Assembly: GCA_034506175.1 (NCBI GenBank)
Contig: JAPDQB010000006.1
Coordinates: forward strand, 1-64,000
Source: a candidate division KSB1 bacterium
GTDB taxonomy: Bacteria; Zhuqueibacterota; Zhuqueibacteria; Zhuqueibacterales; Zhuqueibacteraceae
Reading direction: 5' to 3'
Length of the DNA stretch: 64,000 nucleotides
In this document: positions 7,446 through 15,996 of the stretch, piece by piece
Position numbering within the stretch: position 1 is the first letter of the stretch
How the letters are laid out: each line of letters opens with the position of its first letter
The notes under the pieces: model-generated
Seen by the model: the letters and a program-made list of their open reading frames with translations, nothing else
What the model was told of the DNA's origin: nothing
Databases searched by the model: none
Translations under genes and position numbers: made by a program

Positions 7446-9125
7446 ATGAAAGAAAATCTCAAAAAAATTTTACTGCCATTTTTCCTTGTTTTTATAACAA
7501 ACGCTGCGGCCCAAGTGCGCGACACCGAGAAAAACGCGGCGCTGCAAATCAACGAGACCACCATCCGCAGCCATATCAAGTTTCTGTCGGATGATCTGCT
7601 CGAAGGCCGGGCCCCGGGAACGCGCGGCGGCCAGCTCGGCGAGCGGTATATTGCCACGCAATTCGAGCTGCTCGGCTTGAAGCCGGGCGCAAAAGCGGCG
7701 GACGGCAGTCCGTCGTGGTATCAAACCTTCGACATTCTCGGCGTCACCAGCCGTATGCCGAAGACGATGACGCTGAAGAGCGGTGCGAAGACACTGGATT
7801 TGAAATTTTGGGATGATTTCATCGCCTTCACCGGCGAGCAAAAACCGGCAGTTGGTGTAAAAGATGCCGAAATCGTCTTTGTCGGCTATGGCATCGAAGC
7901 GCCGGAGCAGAAGTGGGATGATTACAAGGGCGTCGATGTCCGCGGCAAAATTCTGTTGATGATGAACAACGATCCGTCGAATGATCCGAATTTGTTCGCC
8001 GGCAAAACGCGGCTTTATTACGGGCGCTGGACGTACAAATATGAGATCGCCGCGAAAAAAGGCGCGGCCGGCGCCATCATCATTCACACCGAGCCTTCGG
8101 CAGGCTACAAGTTTCAAGTGGTGCAAAGCTCGTGGACCGGCGAGCAATTTGAATTGCCGCAAAGCGGCAACGCGCCGGCGGTGAAAATCAAAGCCTGGGC
8201 GACGGACGCCGCCAGCAAACAGATCGCCCTGCTCGGCGGCAAAAATCTCGACGAGCTGCGCGCCCAGGCCGAGCGCCGCAATTTCAAGCCGGTGCCGTTG
8301 GGCGTCACGCTGTCGCTGGAAATGGCCAACAGCATCCGCAGTTTGAAGACGGCGAACGTGGTCGGCGTGTTGCCGGGCCGCGATCCGGTGTTGAGCAAAG
8401 AGTACGTGGTTTATTCGGCGCATCACGATCATCTCGGCGTCGGCAAGCCGGTCAATGGCGATTCGATTTACAACGGCGCCGTGGATAATGCTTCGGGCAC
8501 GGCGGCGATGCTGGCGATTGCCGAAGCTTTTGCGCGCATGCCTGCCGATCAAAAACCGCGTCGTTCCATCATGTTTGCCGCGCTTGCCGCAGAAGAATCG
8601 GGCTTGCTCGGCTCGCAAAAATTTTGCGCCGATCCGCCGGTGGCGCCGGGATACATGGCGGCTAATATCAACATTGATGGCTTGAATATTTTTGGCCGGA
8701 CCAAAGACTTGTCCATTGTCGGCATGGGGAAATCGACCATGGATCAAGTCGTCCAAGAAATTGCCGCGTGGCAGGGCAGGGTGGTGCAAGGCGATCAATT
8801 TCCAGACAAGGGATTTTTCTACCGCTCGGATCAATTCAATTTTGCCAAAATTGGCGTGCCGGCGACGTATTGCGATGCCGGCACCGACGTCATCGGCAAA
8901 CCGGAGGGCTGGGGCAAAGAGCAGGCGGAAAAGTGGGAAGCGACGAAATACCATCAACCGAGCGACGAGTACGACGACAGTTGGAATCTCGACGGCGGGC
9001 TTGAAGACACGCAATTGTTCTTTTTGGTGGGGCTAAAAGTCGCCAACGCCGAGGCGATGCCAGGCTGGGTTCCTGGCGATGAATTTGAAGCGGCGCGGAA
9101 GAAGGCGCTGGCGGAGAGGAAGTGA
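7446..9125 (+). CDS. Secreted M28 family metallopeptidase with PA domain
   Basis: The 559-residue protein begins with a signal peptide ending near the Ala-Ala-Ala at about 20. A protease-associated (PA) insert lies at about 140-250 and the M28 zinc aminopeptidase domain at about 300-540. Metal ligands expected for the family are visible: His in SAHHDHLG, Asp in GAVDNASG, Glu-Glu in AAEESGLLG, and a late His in KYHQPSDEY. It is probably a periplasmic or extracellular aminopeptidase. A strong terminator follows the stop codon. Confidence 0.92.
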   Translation: MKENLKKILLPFFLVFITNAAAQVRDTEKNAALQINETTIRSHIKFLSDDLLEGRAPGTRGGQLGERYIATQFELLGLKPGAKAADGSPSWYQTFDILGVTSRMPKTMTLKSGAKTLDLKFWDDFIAFTGEQKPAVGVKDAEIVFVGYGIEAPEQKWDDYKGVDVRGKILLMMNNDPSNDPNLFAGKTRLYYGRWTYKYEIAAKKGAAGAIIIHTEPSAGYKFQVVQSSWTGEQFELPQSGNAPAVKIKAWATDAASKQIALLGGKNLDELRAQAERRNFKPVPLGVTLSLEMANSIRSLKTANVVGVLPGRDPVLSKEYVVYSAHHDHLGVGKPVNGDSIYNGAVDNASGTAAMLAIAEAFARMPADQKPRRSIMFAALAAEESGLLGSQKFCADPPVAPGYMAANINIDGLNIFGRTKDLSIVGMGKSTMDQVVQEIAAWQGRVVQGDQFPDKGFFYRSDQFNFAKIGVPATYCDAGTDVIGKPEGWGKEQAEKWEATKYHQPSDEYDDSWNLDGGLEDTQLFFLVGLKVANAEAMPGWVPGDEFEAARKKALAERK

Positions 9126-9145
9126 CCAGTTTGCAGTGATTGGTA

Positions 9146-9191
9146 AAACGCCACTTGTTCGGACAGCGAGAACAAGTGGCGTTTGTTTTTT
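9146..9191 (+). terminator. Rho-independent terminator of the M28 gene
   Basis: AAACGCCACTTGTTC (9146-9160) pairs perfectly with the inverted copy at 9170-9184 and is followed by GTTTTTT. The hairpin starts about 20 bp after the peptidase stop codon. Confidence 0.9.
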
Positions 9192-9242
9192 GATTTTAAA
9201 GAGAGCTCACAATATACTTCGTCGTGTGATGATGAAGCGGCC

Positions 9243-10532
9243 TTATTTCATCAACACGAGCTTCCTCTGCGCGGTGAAGTCGCCGGCTTTGATCACGTAC
9301 ACATACACGCCGCTCGCCACGCGCTCGCCGCGGTCGTTCGTCGCATCCCAAACGATCTGATGCCTGCCGCTTGCCAACTTGCCACTTGCCACTTGCTTCA
9401 CCAACTGCCCGTTCATGTTGAAAATCGACAAGCTCACTTCGCCCGCTTCGGGCAAGGCGAAGCTGATCGTTGTGCTCGGATTGAACGGATTCGGATAATT
9501 CTGCCCCAACTGGTAGCTGGTTACTGGTTGCTTCTTCATCTTCAAAAGAAGACTTGGGCAAATTGCCGGGGCCAGGCAACGAGCCGGGCGAATCATGATG
9601 CAGGAACAAACAATCGCGCTCGACGACAATCTCTTTCGCGCAAATCGAGCCGCGCAGTTGGCTGTTCTTACCCAATGTCAATTTCACGTTCGGCGCATTG
9701 AAGCTGCCGAGCAAATACGCTTCGTGGCCCAATGTGATCGACGCGCTTTGCAGCATGTTGAACGTGACCAACTCGCTGTCACTTTCGCCGTTGGGGAGAA
9801 GCTGTATGGCGACTTCCTTTCCCAATTGCAGCTTGCTCACCACGTTGATGGTTATCGGATCACCGCTGCTCAAATCAATTTCGATCACGGCTTCGGACCC
9901 GGAATAGCGCAGTTCGTTCATGAAATACTCGCCGCTCGTCAGCTTCAAAGTACCGTCGCTGTTGAGCGTGACGATGCCATACGAGCCGGGCGCAACAGAG
10001 AGCGAGCCGCCGCTCGGCACGGTTTTGTTCGATCCGCCGGCAGAATAACTCAAGCTCGGCAAGTCTTCCGTATCCACCGCACCAACGCTCTTCGTGCCGT
10101 TGATCTTGCCGGAATTGCTGATGCTCGCCGCGGAAGTCACATCGCCATTGATGGTGTTGTCTTTTTGAATGGTGATCTTGCCCACCGCGGTGAGGTTGGA
10201 ATTGTACGTGCTGGGATCGCCCTTCTCCACGGTGAGCGTGCAGTTGGAATGAATGTCGCCCGCCGGCGTATCTTGCTTCGTGCGTTTGAGCGTGACTTTG
10301 TTGGCGAGGAGGACGAAGGGTTTGACCGGGGCCGAAGGTGGCTGTGCCTTTGAAGTCACCGGTAACGTAGCTGTTGCCGGCACCATCCACTGCAATGCCT
10401 AAGCCTTGATCAAATTCAGCGCCGCCGGCGCGTTTGGCACAGTGCGAGCAATGCCGCCGTGAGCATCACGGCAACGCGATCGCGGCTTTTTGAGGGCAAC
10501 AACTGGTGTTGAAGGAAGATGATAACCTCCAT
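9243..10532 (-). pseudogene. Frameshifted surface protein: SBBP remnant, beta-rich domain, sorting domain
   Basis: Three minus-strand frames carry one protein. From about 10532 a hydrophobic leader (VAVMLTAALLALCQT) runs in one frame; at about 10440 a second frame gives a single SBBP-type beta-propeller repeat (FDQGLGIAVDGAGNSYVTGD); from about 10330 a third frame encodes a 270-residue beta-rich domain with many Gly/Ser/Thr; and at about 9550 the reading shifts again into a C-terminal sorting-type domain with NYPNPFNPST, ending at 9243. Missing SBBP repeats suggest an internal deletion as well as frameshifts. It could in part be assembly error, but three separate breaks favour a decayed gene. 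Confidence 0.75.
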
Positions 10533-10561
10533 AATTGTCTTGCCTTTTAAAATCGTCTTGA

Positions 10562-10939
10562 TCATGACGCCGGTTGCTGCGAAGTTGGCTTGCTCATGAC
10601 TTGCCGCAAGCTGCCGCCCAGCCAGCCGCCCAGGCCACCGGCGAAAAAAGCCATCAACCCCGAAACCAGAACCAAGAGCCAGGCCTTGGGGCCGGAAAGA
10701 TTGGCAAGAGAGCCGGCCAGCGCCAGCAGTTGCGGGCTTTTGCCGCCAAGTACTTTGATCACGGCGACAACCAGCCAAAAAATCGCGGCGACGCTGGCGG
10801 CCATCCCAAAACCGCGCTTGCCAGAGTTGACGAGCCATCCTGCCGCCGCGCCGGCGAGCGCCAGGCCGAGGGCGCCCAAAAAAATTCCGCCCACAACGAT
10901 GAACGCAATTGTCAAAAGCCACTGCATCGAATAACGCAT
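10562..10939 (-). CDS. Small integral membrane protein
   Basis: This 125-residue protein has about four hydrophobic segments (residues 8-35, 43-63, 68-80, 86-108) rich in Gly and Ala, and a short polar C-terminus. It starts 7 bp after the stop of the penicillin acylase gene on the same strand, so the two form an operon. I do not recognise a family; the Gly-rich helices suggest tightly packed membrane spans. Function unknown. Confidence 0.7.
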   Translation of the reverse strand: MRYSMQWLLTIAFIVVGGIFLGALGLALAGAAAGWLVNSGKRGFGMAASVAAIFWLVVAVIKVLGGKSPQLLALAGSLANLSGPKAWLLVLVSGLMAFFAGGLGGWLGGSLRQVMSKPTSQQPAS

Positions 10940-10946
10940 TTGGGAT

Positions 10947-13439
10947 TTACCTTTGCGGTTTTAAATAAACGGTTTCTTCGATTTCTTCCTGGGGGATGTC
11001 CTGCGGATTGCTTGCGAACCGGATGGGGAAATATTTTCCCGCCAGCCATTCGTCGATTTGATCCTGATAATGCGGCGCGCCGGGATGGCCGCTTTGGCCG
11101 CCGAAGTTGACGATGTAGCCGCGAATCGGCTCGCCCATTTCAACGATCAGACGCATCGAAGGGCCGTGGGTGACTTCCCTGCCGCCGGCGACATTCAGCG
11201 TAAAGTCTTCGCCGTCACGCGGCGCGGGTTCGATGCCAAATCCGGGGAGGCGCAAAAGATGATCAGCGTAGACTTTGTGATATTTTTCATAACGCCACGC
11301 GCTCAGATCGCCGCCAAATTCATCATACAAGCTCGTCACACTGGCGGCAAAAATTTCGCGCACGCGGGCGTGAAGATTTTCCGTCACCGGCGTTTTCGGA
11401 TTGTCGAACCATTTTGAGTCCGGCTGCTCTGTGACCAGCGCCAGCAAGACGCGGTGCGGCGGATACATGTAGCTTTTGCCGTCCGCGGTTTGAAAATGTT
11501 TCGCCCAAATGTCTTCCTTGAACATTTCCCAGAAACTGTGGTAAATCGTCGGCGCGACGCGATGGGTGTAAAAATTGAAATCCCACCCGCGCAAGCTGTC
11601 CAACGCCGCGGCCATGGTGGCATTGGCGCGGTTGTCTTGCGCAAATGCCGCGAGAATCACCGGCGTCAACATTCTCGCGACCACCGAGTGCACATCGAGC
11701 TGCGCCGCTTTCATGTCGTCGATTGAAATTTTCGGCTTGGCGCTCAACAATTCGTGGATTCTCATGCCGCGATACGGCGCTTCGAAATTCCAATCATAAA
11801 AAACGGGATGATTGTCCGGTGTGGGTTTTTGATTGGCGGATTGCACGAAACCTTCGGGCGGATTGAAGACGTGCGGCAATTCCTCAAACGGCACAAAGCC
11901 CTTCGATGGAAGTTCCGATAAAATTTGATCGGCGCGCGGCGAACCGGGCCAGGCTTGCGCCGGATCACTGGCGTCGCCGGCGCCGAAGGAACGCGCCGCG
12001 GTTTTGAGCGGCATCAATCCGGCGGAATACATGCCGACATTGCCGGCGCGATCGACATAAGCAAAATTTTGCGCCGGCGCGCCGTAATTTTTCAATGCGG
12101 CAGTGAAATCGGAAAAATTTCGGGCGCGATTCAGATCATAAAAAACACGCCACTCGCCGCCGGAAAGATGGCCGGTCCACCGCATCGCATAATCGACGCC
12201 GTCGCGCTGGACCACCGGGCCGAGGCGGCTCCAACGGATTTTTATTTCCTCCGGCGCGTGATCTTTGACGGGAATTTTTTCGGCGCTGATTTGCAACGGC
12301 TCGTTGCGGCCTTCGATCAGGGCAGTTTGTTTGACGATGTCAACGTCGATTTTGTAATAATCCAACACGTCCCAGCCGCAATTGGTCGCGCCCCAGGCGA
12401 TATGGCGGTTGAAACCGAGAATGACATCCGGCGCGCCGGGAAGCGTCATGCCATACACCTCGAGGCCGGGCGCGTGCAAATCGACTTCGTACCAATAGTT
12501 CGGCAAACTGTGGCCCAAGTGCGGATCGTTGGCGAGGATGGCGTGGCCGCTGGCGCTTTTGGCCGCGCCGATTGCCCAGTTGTTGCTGCCCAGCAACAGC
12601 GATTCGGCGGCGTTGCGATCATCGAATTTATTATTTTGTCTTGGTGCCTTCAGGCACAAACCGTTCGGGTACTCGGGGCTCAGGCTCCTCAAGGAACTAC
12701 TACGAACGTCACGAAAAAGCCCGGGATAGATCGGCGCCGGGCAGGCGTTTTCAACCGGAAAAAGCTCTTGCAAAATTTCCGGCGCAAAGTCTCGGCGCAT
12801 ACGATCAAACGCCAGCTCCGAGCTGTGCCAGGAAAGCTCGCGCGCCATGTATTTGAGCAAATAGGCGCTGTTCTGCGGCTCCCAATGCGACGGCGAAAAA
12901 TTCAGCAGTTTGTATTCGAGCGGATAATCCGCCGGGGAAAGCTGCGCGATGAAATGATTGATGCCGGCGGTATATTTCTCCAGAGCGTGATACGCCGGAT
13001 GCGAACGATCGGCCGCCGCCATGGCGCGGTCGGCAGCGTCACGAAATCCATTTTCCAAAAAAAATCGGTCAGAGGGCAACGCCACCGCGCCAATGACTTC
13101 GGACAATCGACCGCGGACAGACCTGACAATCATTTCCATTTGAAAGAGCCGCTCGCGGGCATGCAAATAGCCGACGGCAACCGGCAAGTCTTCGGCGCGC
13201 TCGGCAAACACGTGCGGCACGCCGCGCCGGTCGAACAGAATTTTGACCGAGCCTTTCAACGCCGGCATCGTCATTTCGAGGGATGACGCATGCGTAAAAC
13301 CGGCCGCCGGCTGCAAAAAGCCTCGCAGCGGATCAAAAAATTTCGCCGGCGGCGGCAGGCGGTTGAATGGGCGATGGATGAAAAAAAGATACCCTCCCAG
13401 CAAAATCGCCGGCAACAAGAGTTTCAGAATTTTTGGCAT
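10947..13439 (-). CDS. Penicillin acylase family N-terminal nucleophile hydrolase
   Basis: The 830-residue protein has an N-terminal membrane anchor (about 3-22), an A-chain region (VKILFDRRGVPHVFAE at about 70) and the B chain beginning at the family's autocleavage site Gly-Ser-Asn-Asn-Trp (LLLGSNNWAIG at about 285). The new N-terminal Ser would be the nucleophile that cleaves amide bonds; family members act on beta-lactams, acyl-homoserine lactones or other N-acyl compounds. ANDPHLGHSLPNYWYEV and WGATNCGWDVLDYY are conserved family stretches. Length is normal for the family. A REP-like repeat appears to be built into the propeptide just before the cleavage site. Confidence 0.92.
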   Translation of the reverse strand: MPKILKLLLPAILLGGYLFFIHRPFNRLPPPAKFFDPLRGFLQPAAGFTHASSLEMTMPALKGSVKILFDRRGVPHVFAERAEDLPVAVGYLHARERLFQMEMIVRSVRGRLSEVIGAVALPSDRFFLENGFRDAADRAMAAADRSHPAYHALEKYTAGINHFIAQLSPADYPLEYKLLNFSPSHWEPQNSAYLLKYMARELSWHSSELAFDRMRRDFAPEILQELFPVENACPAPIYPGLFRDVRSSSLRSLSPEYPNGLCLKAPRQNNKFDDRNAAESLLLGSNNWAIGAAKSASGHAILANDPHLGHSLPNYWYEVDLHAPGLEVYGMTLPGAPDVILGFNRHIAWGATNCGWDVLDYYKIDVDIVKQTALIEGRNEPLQISAEKIPVKDHAPEEIKIRWSRLGPVVQRDGVDYAMRWTGHLSGGEWRVFYDLNRARNFSDFTAALKNYGAPAQNFAYVDRAGNVGMYSAGLMPLKTAARSFGAGDASDPAQAWPGSPRADQILSELPSKGFVPFEELPHVFNPPEGFVQSANQKPTPDNHPVFYDWNFEAPYRGMRIHELLSAKPKISIDDMKAAQLDVHSVVARMLTPVILAAFAQDNRANATMAAALDSLRGWDFNFYTHRVAPTIYHSFWEMFKEDIWAKHFQTADGKSYMYPPHRVLLALVTEQPDSKWFDNPKTPVTENLHARVREIFAASVTSLYDEFGGDLSAWRYEKYHKVYADHLLRLPGFGIEPAPRDGEDFTLNVAGGREVTHGPSMRLIVEMGEPIRGYIVNFGGQSGHPGAPHYQDQIDEWLAGKYFPIRFASNPQDIPQEEIEETVYLKPQR
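12640..12712. repeat. REP-like element inside the acylase propeptide
   Basis: GTGCCTTCAGGCAC forms a palindrome and is followed by GC-rich stems and CCTCAAGG, the same order of blocks as the intergenic element at 225-296. Read on the minus strand it stays in frame and encodes about 24 residues (DVRSSSLRSLSPEYPNGLCL) between the A and B chains. Confidence 0.5.
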
Positions 13440-13739
13440 GGGCCTCGGAATCGTTGGTGAACGTCGCGTGGTTAAGATTACGGTTTCACAATCTGAAGAA
13501 ACAGCGGGAAAAAGTCAAGGGCTTTTTGGGTTAATGAGCCTGCATGACAAACCGCTCGTGTGGCTGCATGGCGAAATCAAAACGCCGCCGTTTTCGCGAA
13601 ACGCTCGAATAGAGGCTGGCTTTCTGCTCCGAAGGTTGCAAAAAGACCAATAAAACTCCCAAGCCAGTCATTGACATTTGCCAACAACGATTGAAGCGTT
13701 ACGACGCGTATTTACCATAAAAAGGCGGACGATGGACGA

Positions 13740-13850
13740 GAAAAAGAAAAGTGGCTGGAAGAACATGGCTGGAAGGTGGGTGGCGCACAAGAATTTTTAG
13801 GATTGACCGCCGCGGAAGCGGCTTACATCGAATTGAAGTTGAGCTTGAGC
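13740..13850 (+). pseudogene. XRE-type helix-turn-helix remnant
   Basis: The frame reads WLEEHGWKVGGAQEFLGL followed by TAAEAAYIELKLSLS, which matches the N-terminal half of short XRE-family regulators that act as antitoxins. An ATG at 13732 is one base out of frame with it, and after about residue 45 the similarity stops. No intact partner gene is seen. The rest of 13440-14031 holds only a palindrome GCCCTGAAAGGGC at 14008-14020 and nothing else I can support. Confidence 0.55.
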
Positions 13851-14031
13851 TTTAAAGAAGATGATCGTTTCACCCAAAAGTATGGCCGCGATTTAAAAGA
13901 TGTCCGGGGGCGAGGTTCGACGCGCTACCATGGCCTTCACCCCGAAGCGGTCTCATGTGAAAGCCCGGTGCGCAACACGGGGAATAAAAATCAGCCGAAT
14001 CGCCACAGCCCTGAAAGGGCGAAATCTCCTC

Positions 14032-14484
14032 TCAATCCCACACATACCGTTCGTCATATTCAATGTTGTACAGTTTAAGAAACTCGCGAAATTCATCTTG
14101 AAATGTCTTCCGCCGATGATGTTCTTTTTGGGTGGCAATGTATTTTTTTAGCGCCTCAACACCTGATTGCCCGATGGAAAAAGCACCGTACCCGTTTTGC
14201 CAATAAAAATTTTTGTAAGCCGCGCCTTTGGTTTTGATCCATTTTGAAGAGCTTTTCTTGACCTCTTCAAGCAGATCGCTCAAGGCCATTTTGCGAGAAA
14301 GCGCGCACAGAATGTGAACGTGGTCGTCGTTTCCATTGATGGTGATGGCAGGAGAGTCGTATTGGCGGAAGATAGCGGCCATGTAGCTGAACAACTCTTT
14401 CTCGATTTCCGGTTTGATGAGCGGTTGGCGGTGTTTGGTGCTGAAGACGATATGGACGAGGACAGAAGCAAGGCTTTGTGGCAT
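14032..14484 (-). CDS. REP-associated tyrosine transposase (Y1/HUH family)
   Basis: This 150-residue protein is a full-length single-domain Y1 transposase. It has the metal-binding HUH motif as DDHVHILC at about residue 54 and the catalytic Tyr in LKKYIATQKEHH at about 116. The start at 14484 has AAAGGTGATC just upstream. Enzymes of this kind nick single-stranded DNA at REP hairpins. A palindrome lies just past its 3' end and a long array of hairpin-rich repeats begins 11 bp upstream of its start, which fits a REP-associated rather than an IS-borne enzyme. Confidence 0.9.
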   Translation of the reverse strand: MPQSLASVLVHIVFSTKHRQPLIKPEIEKELFSYMAAIFRQYDSPAITINGNDDHVHILCALSRKMALSDLLEEVKKSSSKWIKTKGAAYKNFYWQNGYGAFSIGQSGVEALKKYIATQKEHHRRKTFQDEFREFLKLYNIEYDERYVWD

Positions 14485-14494
14485 GGCGATCACC

Positions 14495-15454
14495 TTTTGG
14501 GTTGGTAACATGGCAACCACATAGATAACGCCCCGTTGGGGCTTGGGGGAATAAACATGATTTTATTTCCCAAGGGCGTTGCCCAGGGCTAACACCTTTG
14601 ACGCCCTTTGGGCGCAGCCTTCGGCATTAGTGTCAAGCCAAGCGTTTGACGAGCTCCAAAGCCCCAAAGGGGCGGTCGATTAAAGCTTTTGGGTTGGTAA
14701 CAAGGCAACCACATAGATAATGCCCCGTTGGGGCTTGGGGGAATAAACATGATTTTATTTCCCAAGGGCGTTGCCCCGGGCTAACACCTTTGACGCCCTT
14801 TGGGCGCAGCCTTCGGCATTAGTGTCAAGCCAAGCGTTTGACGAGCTCCAAAGCCCCGAAGGGGCGGTCGATTAAAGCTTTTGGGTTGGTAACATGGCAA
14901 CCACATTGATAACGCCCCGTTGGGGCTTGGGGGAATAAACATGATTTTATTTCCCAAGGGCGTTGCCCAGGGCTAACACCTTTTACGCCCTTTGGGCGCA
15001 GCCTTCGGCATTAGTGTCAAGCCAAGTGTTTGACGAGCTCCAAAGCCCCAAAGGGGCGATCGATTAAAGCTTTTGGGTTGGTAACGAGGCAACCACATTG
15101 ATAACGCCCCGTTGGGGCTTGGGGGAATAAACATGATTTTATTTCCCAAGGGCGTTGCCCAGGGCTAACACCTTTGACGCCCTTTGGGCGCAGCCTTCGG
15201 CATTAGTGTCAAGCCAAGCGTTTGACGAGCTCCAAAGCCCCAAAGGGGCGGTCGATTAAAGCTTTTGGGTTGGTAACAAGGCAACCACATTGATAACGCC
15301 CCGTTGGGGCTTGGGGGAATAAACATGATTTTATTTCCCAAGGGCGTTGCCCAGGGCTAACACCTTTGACGCCCTTTGGGCGCAGCCTTCGGCATTAGTG
15401 TCAAGCCAAGCGTTTGACGAGCTCCAAAGCCCCAAAGGGGCGGTCGATTAAAGC
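14495..15454. repeat. Five tandem 192-bp hairpin-rich repeats
   Basis: Units begin at 14495, 14687, 14879, 15071 and 15263, each 192 bp and differing at only a few positions. Every unit holds several short palindromes, including GCCCCGTTGGGGC, GGGCGTTGCCC, GCCCTTTGGGC and GCCCCAAAGGGGC, plus a longer imperfect stem around the AATAAA/TTTATT segment. No credible coding frame runs through. The array abuts the start of the transposase gene, so it is probably its substrate or product. Confidence 0.95.
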
Positions 15455-15650
15455 TTGGGGCAACGCCCCAAGATCAAGTTTAGCACACGGCCTCGAGCGC
15501 CAACGGCGCGGAATGATGTGACGGGGCAAAGGTTTGTGTCGTTACGCAATTCGCTTTTGCCCTTTCAGGGCTATCAAACCGTGGGGGGTTCCGTTTTCCC
15601 AGGGCGATTGCCCTGGGTTAGTCAATTCGGCCCCTTCGGGGCATAAGCTT
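15455..15650. repeat. Further REP-like palindromes beyond the array
   Basis: CTTGGGGCAACGCCCCAAG (15454-15472), CCCAGGGCGATTGCCCTGGG (about 15598-15617) and GGCCCCTTCGGGGC (about 15630-15643) are separate hairpins with cores like those of the array. This stretch has no gene; a 63-codon open frame across it looks like chance. Confidence 0.6.
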
Positions 15651-15667
15651 TTACACTATCATCAGAA

Positions 15668-15818
15668 TTAGCTTGATTCGTTGCTCAGCAATTTCAAATC
15701 GTGGCTCAACCGGATGGCGTAGCGCAAACGTTCGAGCTTGATATTGGCCTTGCGCAACCGGCCGGTTTTTGTCATCCGAGGCTTTCTTGTAAATCGGCAA
15801 ATGCTCGTATTGCGCCAT
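15668..15818 (-). pseudogene. Internally deleted DGR accessory (avd) gene
   Basis: From the ATG at 15818 the first 13 codons read MAQYEHLPIYKKA, a near-exact match to the N-terminus of bAvd/four-helix-bundle proteins of diversity-generating retroelements. The frame then breaks, and another frame gives KANIKLERLRYAIRLSHDL followed by KLLSNESS and a stop at 15668, which fits the amphipathic C-terminal helix of the same family. About half the usual 115-125 residues are missing. It lies just downstream of the DUF1566 gene, the normal place for avd next to a variable protein. Confidence 0.6.
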
Positions 15819-15840
15819 GCTCCTATCTTCGTGAAATGAA

Positions 15841-15871
15841 ATTGACCGGTCACTGCAAGTGACCGGTCAAT
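15841..15871. repeat. Perfect 14-bp-stem palindrome (left copy)
   Basis: ATTGACCGGTCACT and its exact inverse are separated by three bases. A near-identical palindrome lies at 18338-18368, so the two bracket the kinase-DUF1566 gene. Confidence 0.85.
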
Positions 15872-15895
15872 GAATCTACCAAAAAATTTTCGAGG

Positions 15896-15915
15896 CGGCG
15901 GCCTTCAGGCCGCCG
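15896..15915 (-). terminator. GC-rich hairpin after the kinase-DUF1566 gene
   Basis: On the minus strand CGGCGGCC and GGCCGCCG pair around a TGAA loop, about 80 bp after the stop codon. A short T-run follows eight bases later, so it may be a weak intrinsic terminator. GC-rich 8-bp stems with 4-base loops also occur next to DGR variable regions, but there the hairpin is usually closer. Confidence 0.5.
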
Positions 15916-15996
15916 CGCTGTTCGTGCTGGCTGCGCCGCGCCTTCCCTGATCACCCAACATTTTAAATAATCAAATGATTCAAATAGTCAAATGTT

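Noticed and set aside
7470..9014. 514-codon open frame opposite the M28 peptidase gene
   Set aside because: It is Arg/His-rich with no domain, antisense to a well-supported peptidase.
11925..13286. Long open frame (453 codons) opposite the penicillin acylase gene
   Set aside because: It is antisense to a gene with clear family motifs; GC-rich codon use creates such shadows.
14495..15454. The 192-bp array as a CRISPR
   Set aside because: The unit is one continuous repeat with no variable spacers, and no cas gene is near.
15455..15646. 63-codon open frame after the repeat array
   Set aside because: It runs through REP palindromes and has no ribosome site or protein-like composition.
15896..15915. 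Hairpin as the DGR cruciform next to the variable region
   Set aside because: It lies about 80 bp past the stop codon, farther than usual, and a T-run follows; a terminator is as likely. Kept only as a hairpin.
13440..15996. Template repeat or reverse transcriptase completing the DGR
   Set aside because: No frame with RT motifs and no second copy of the variable region were found here or elsewhere in the window.
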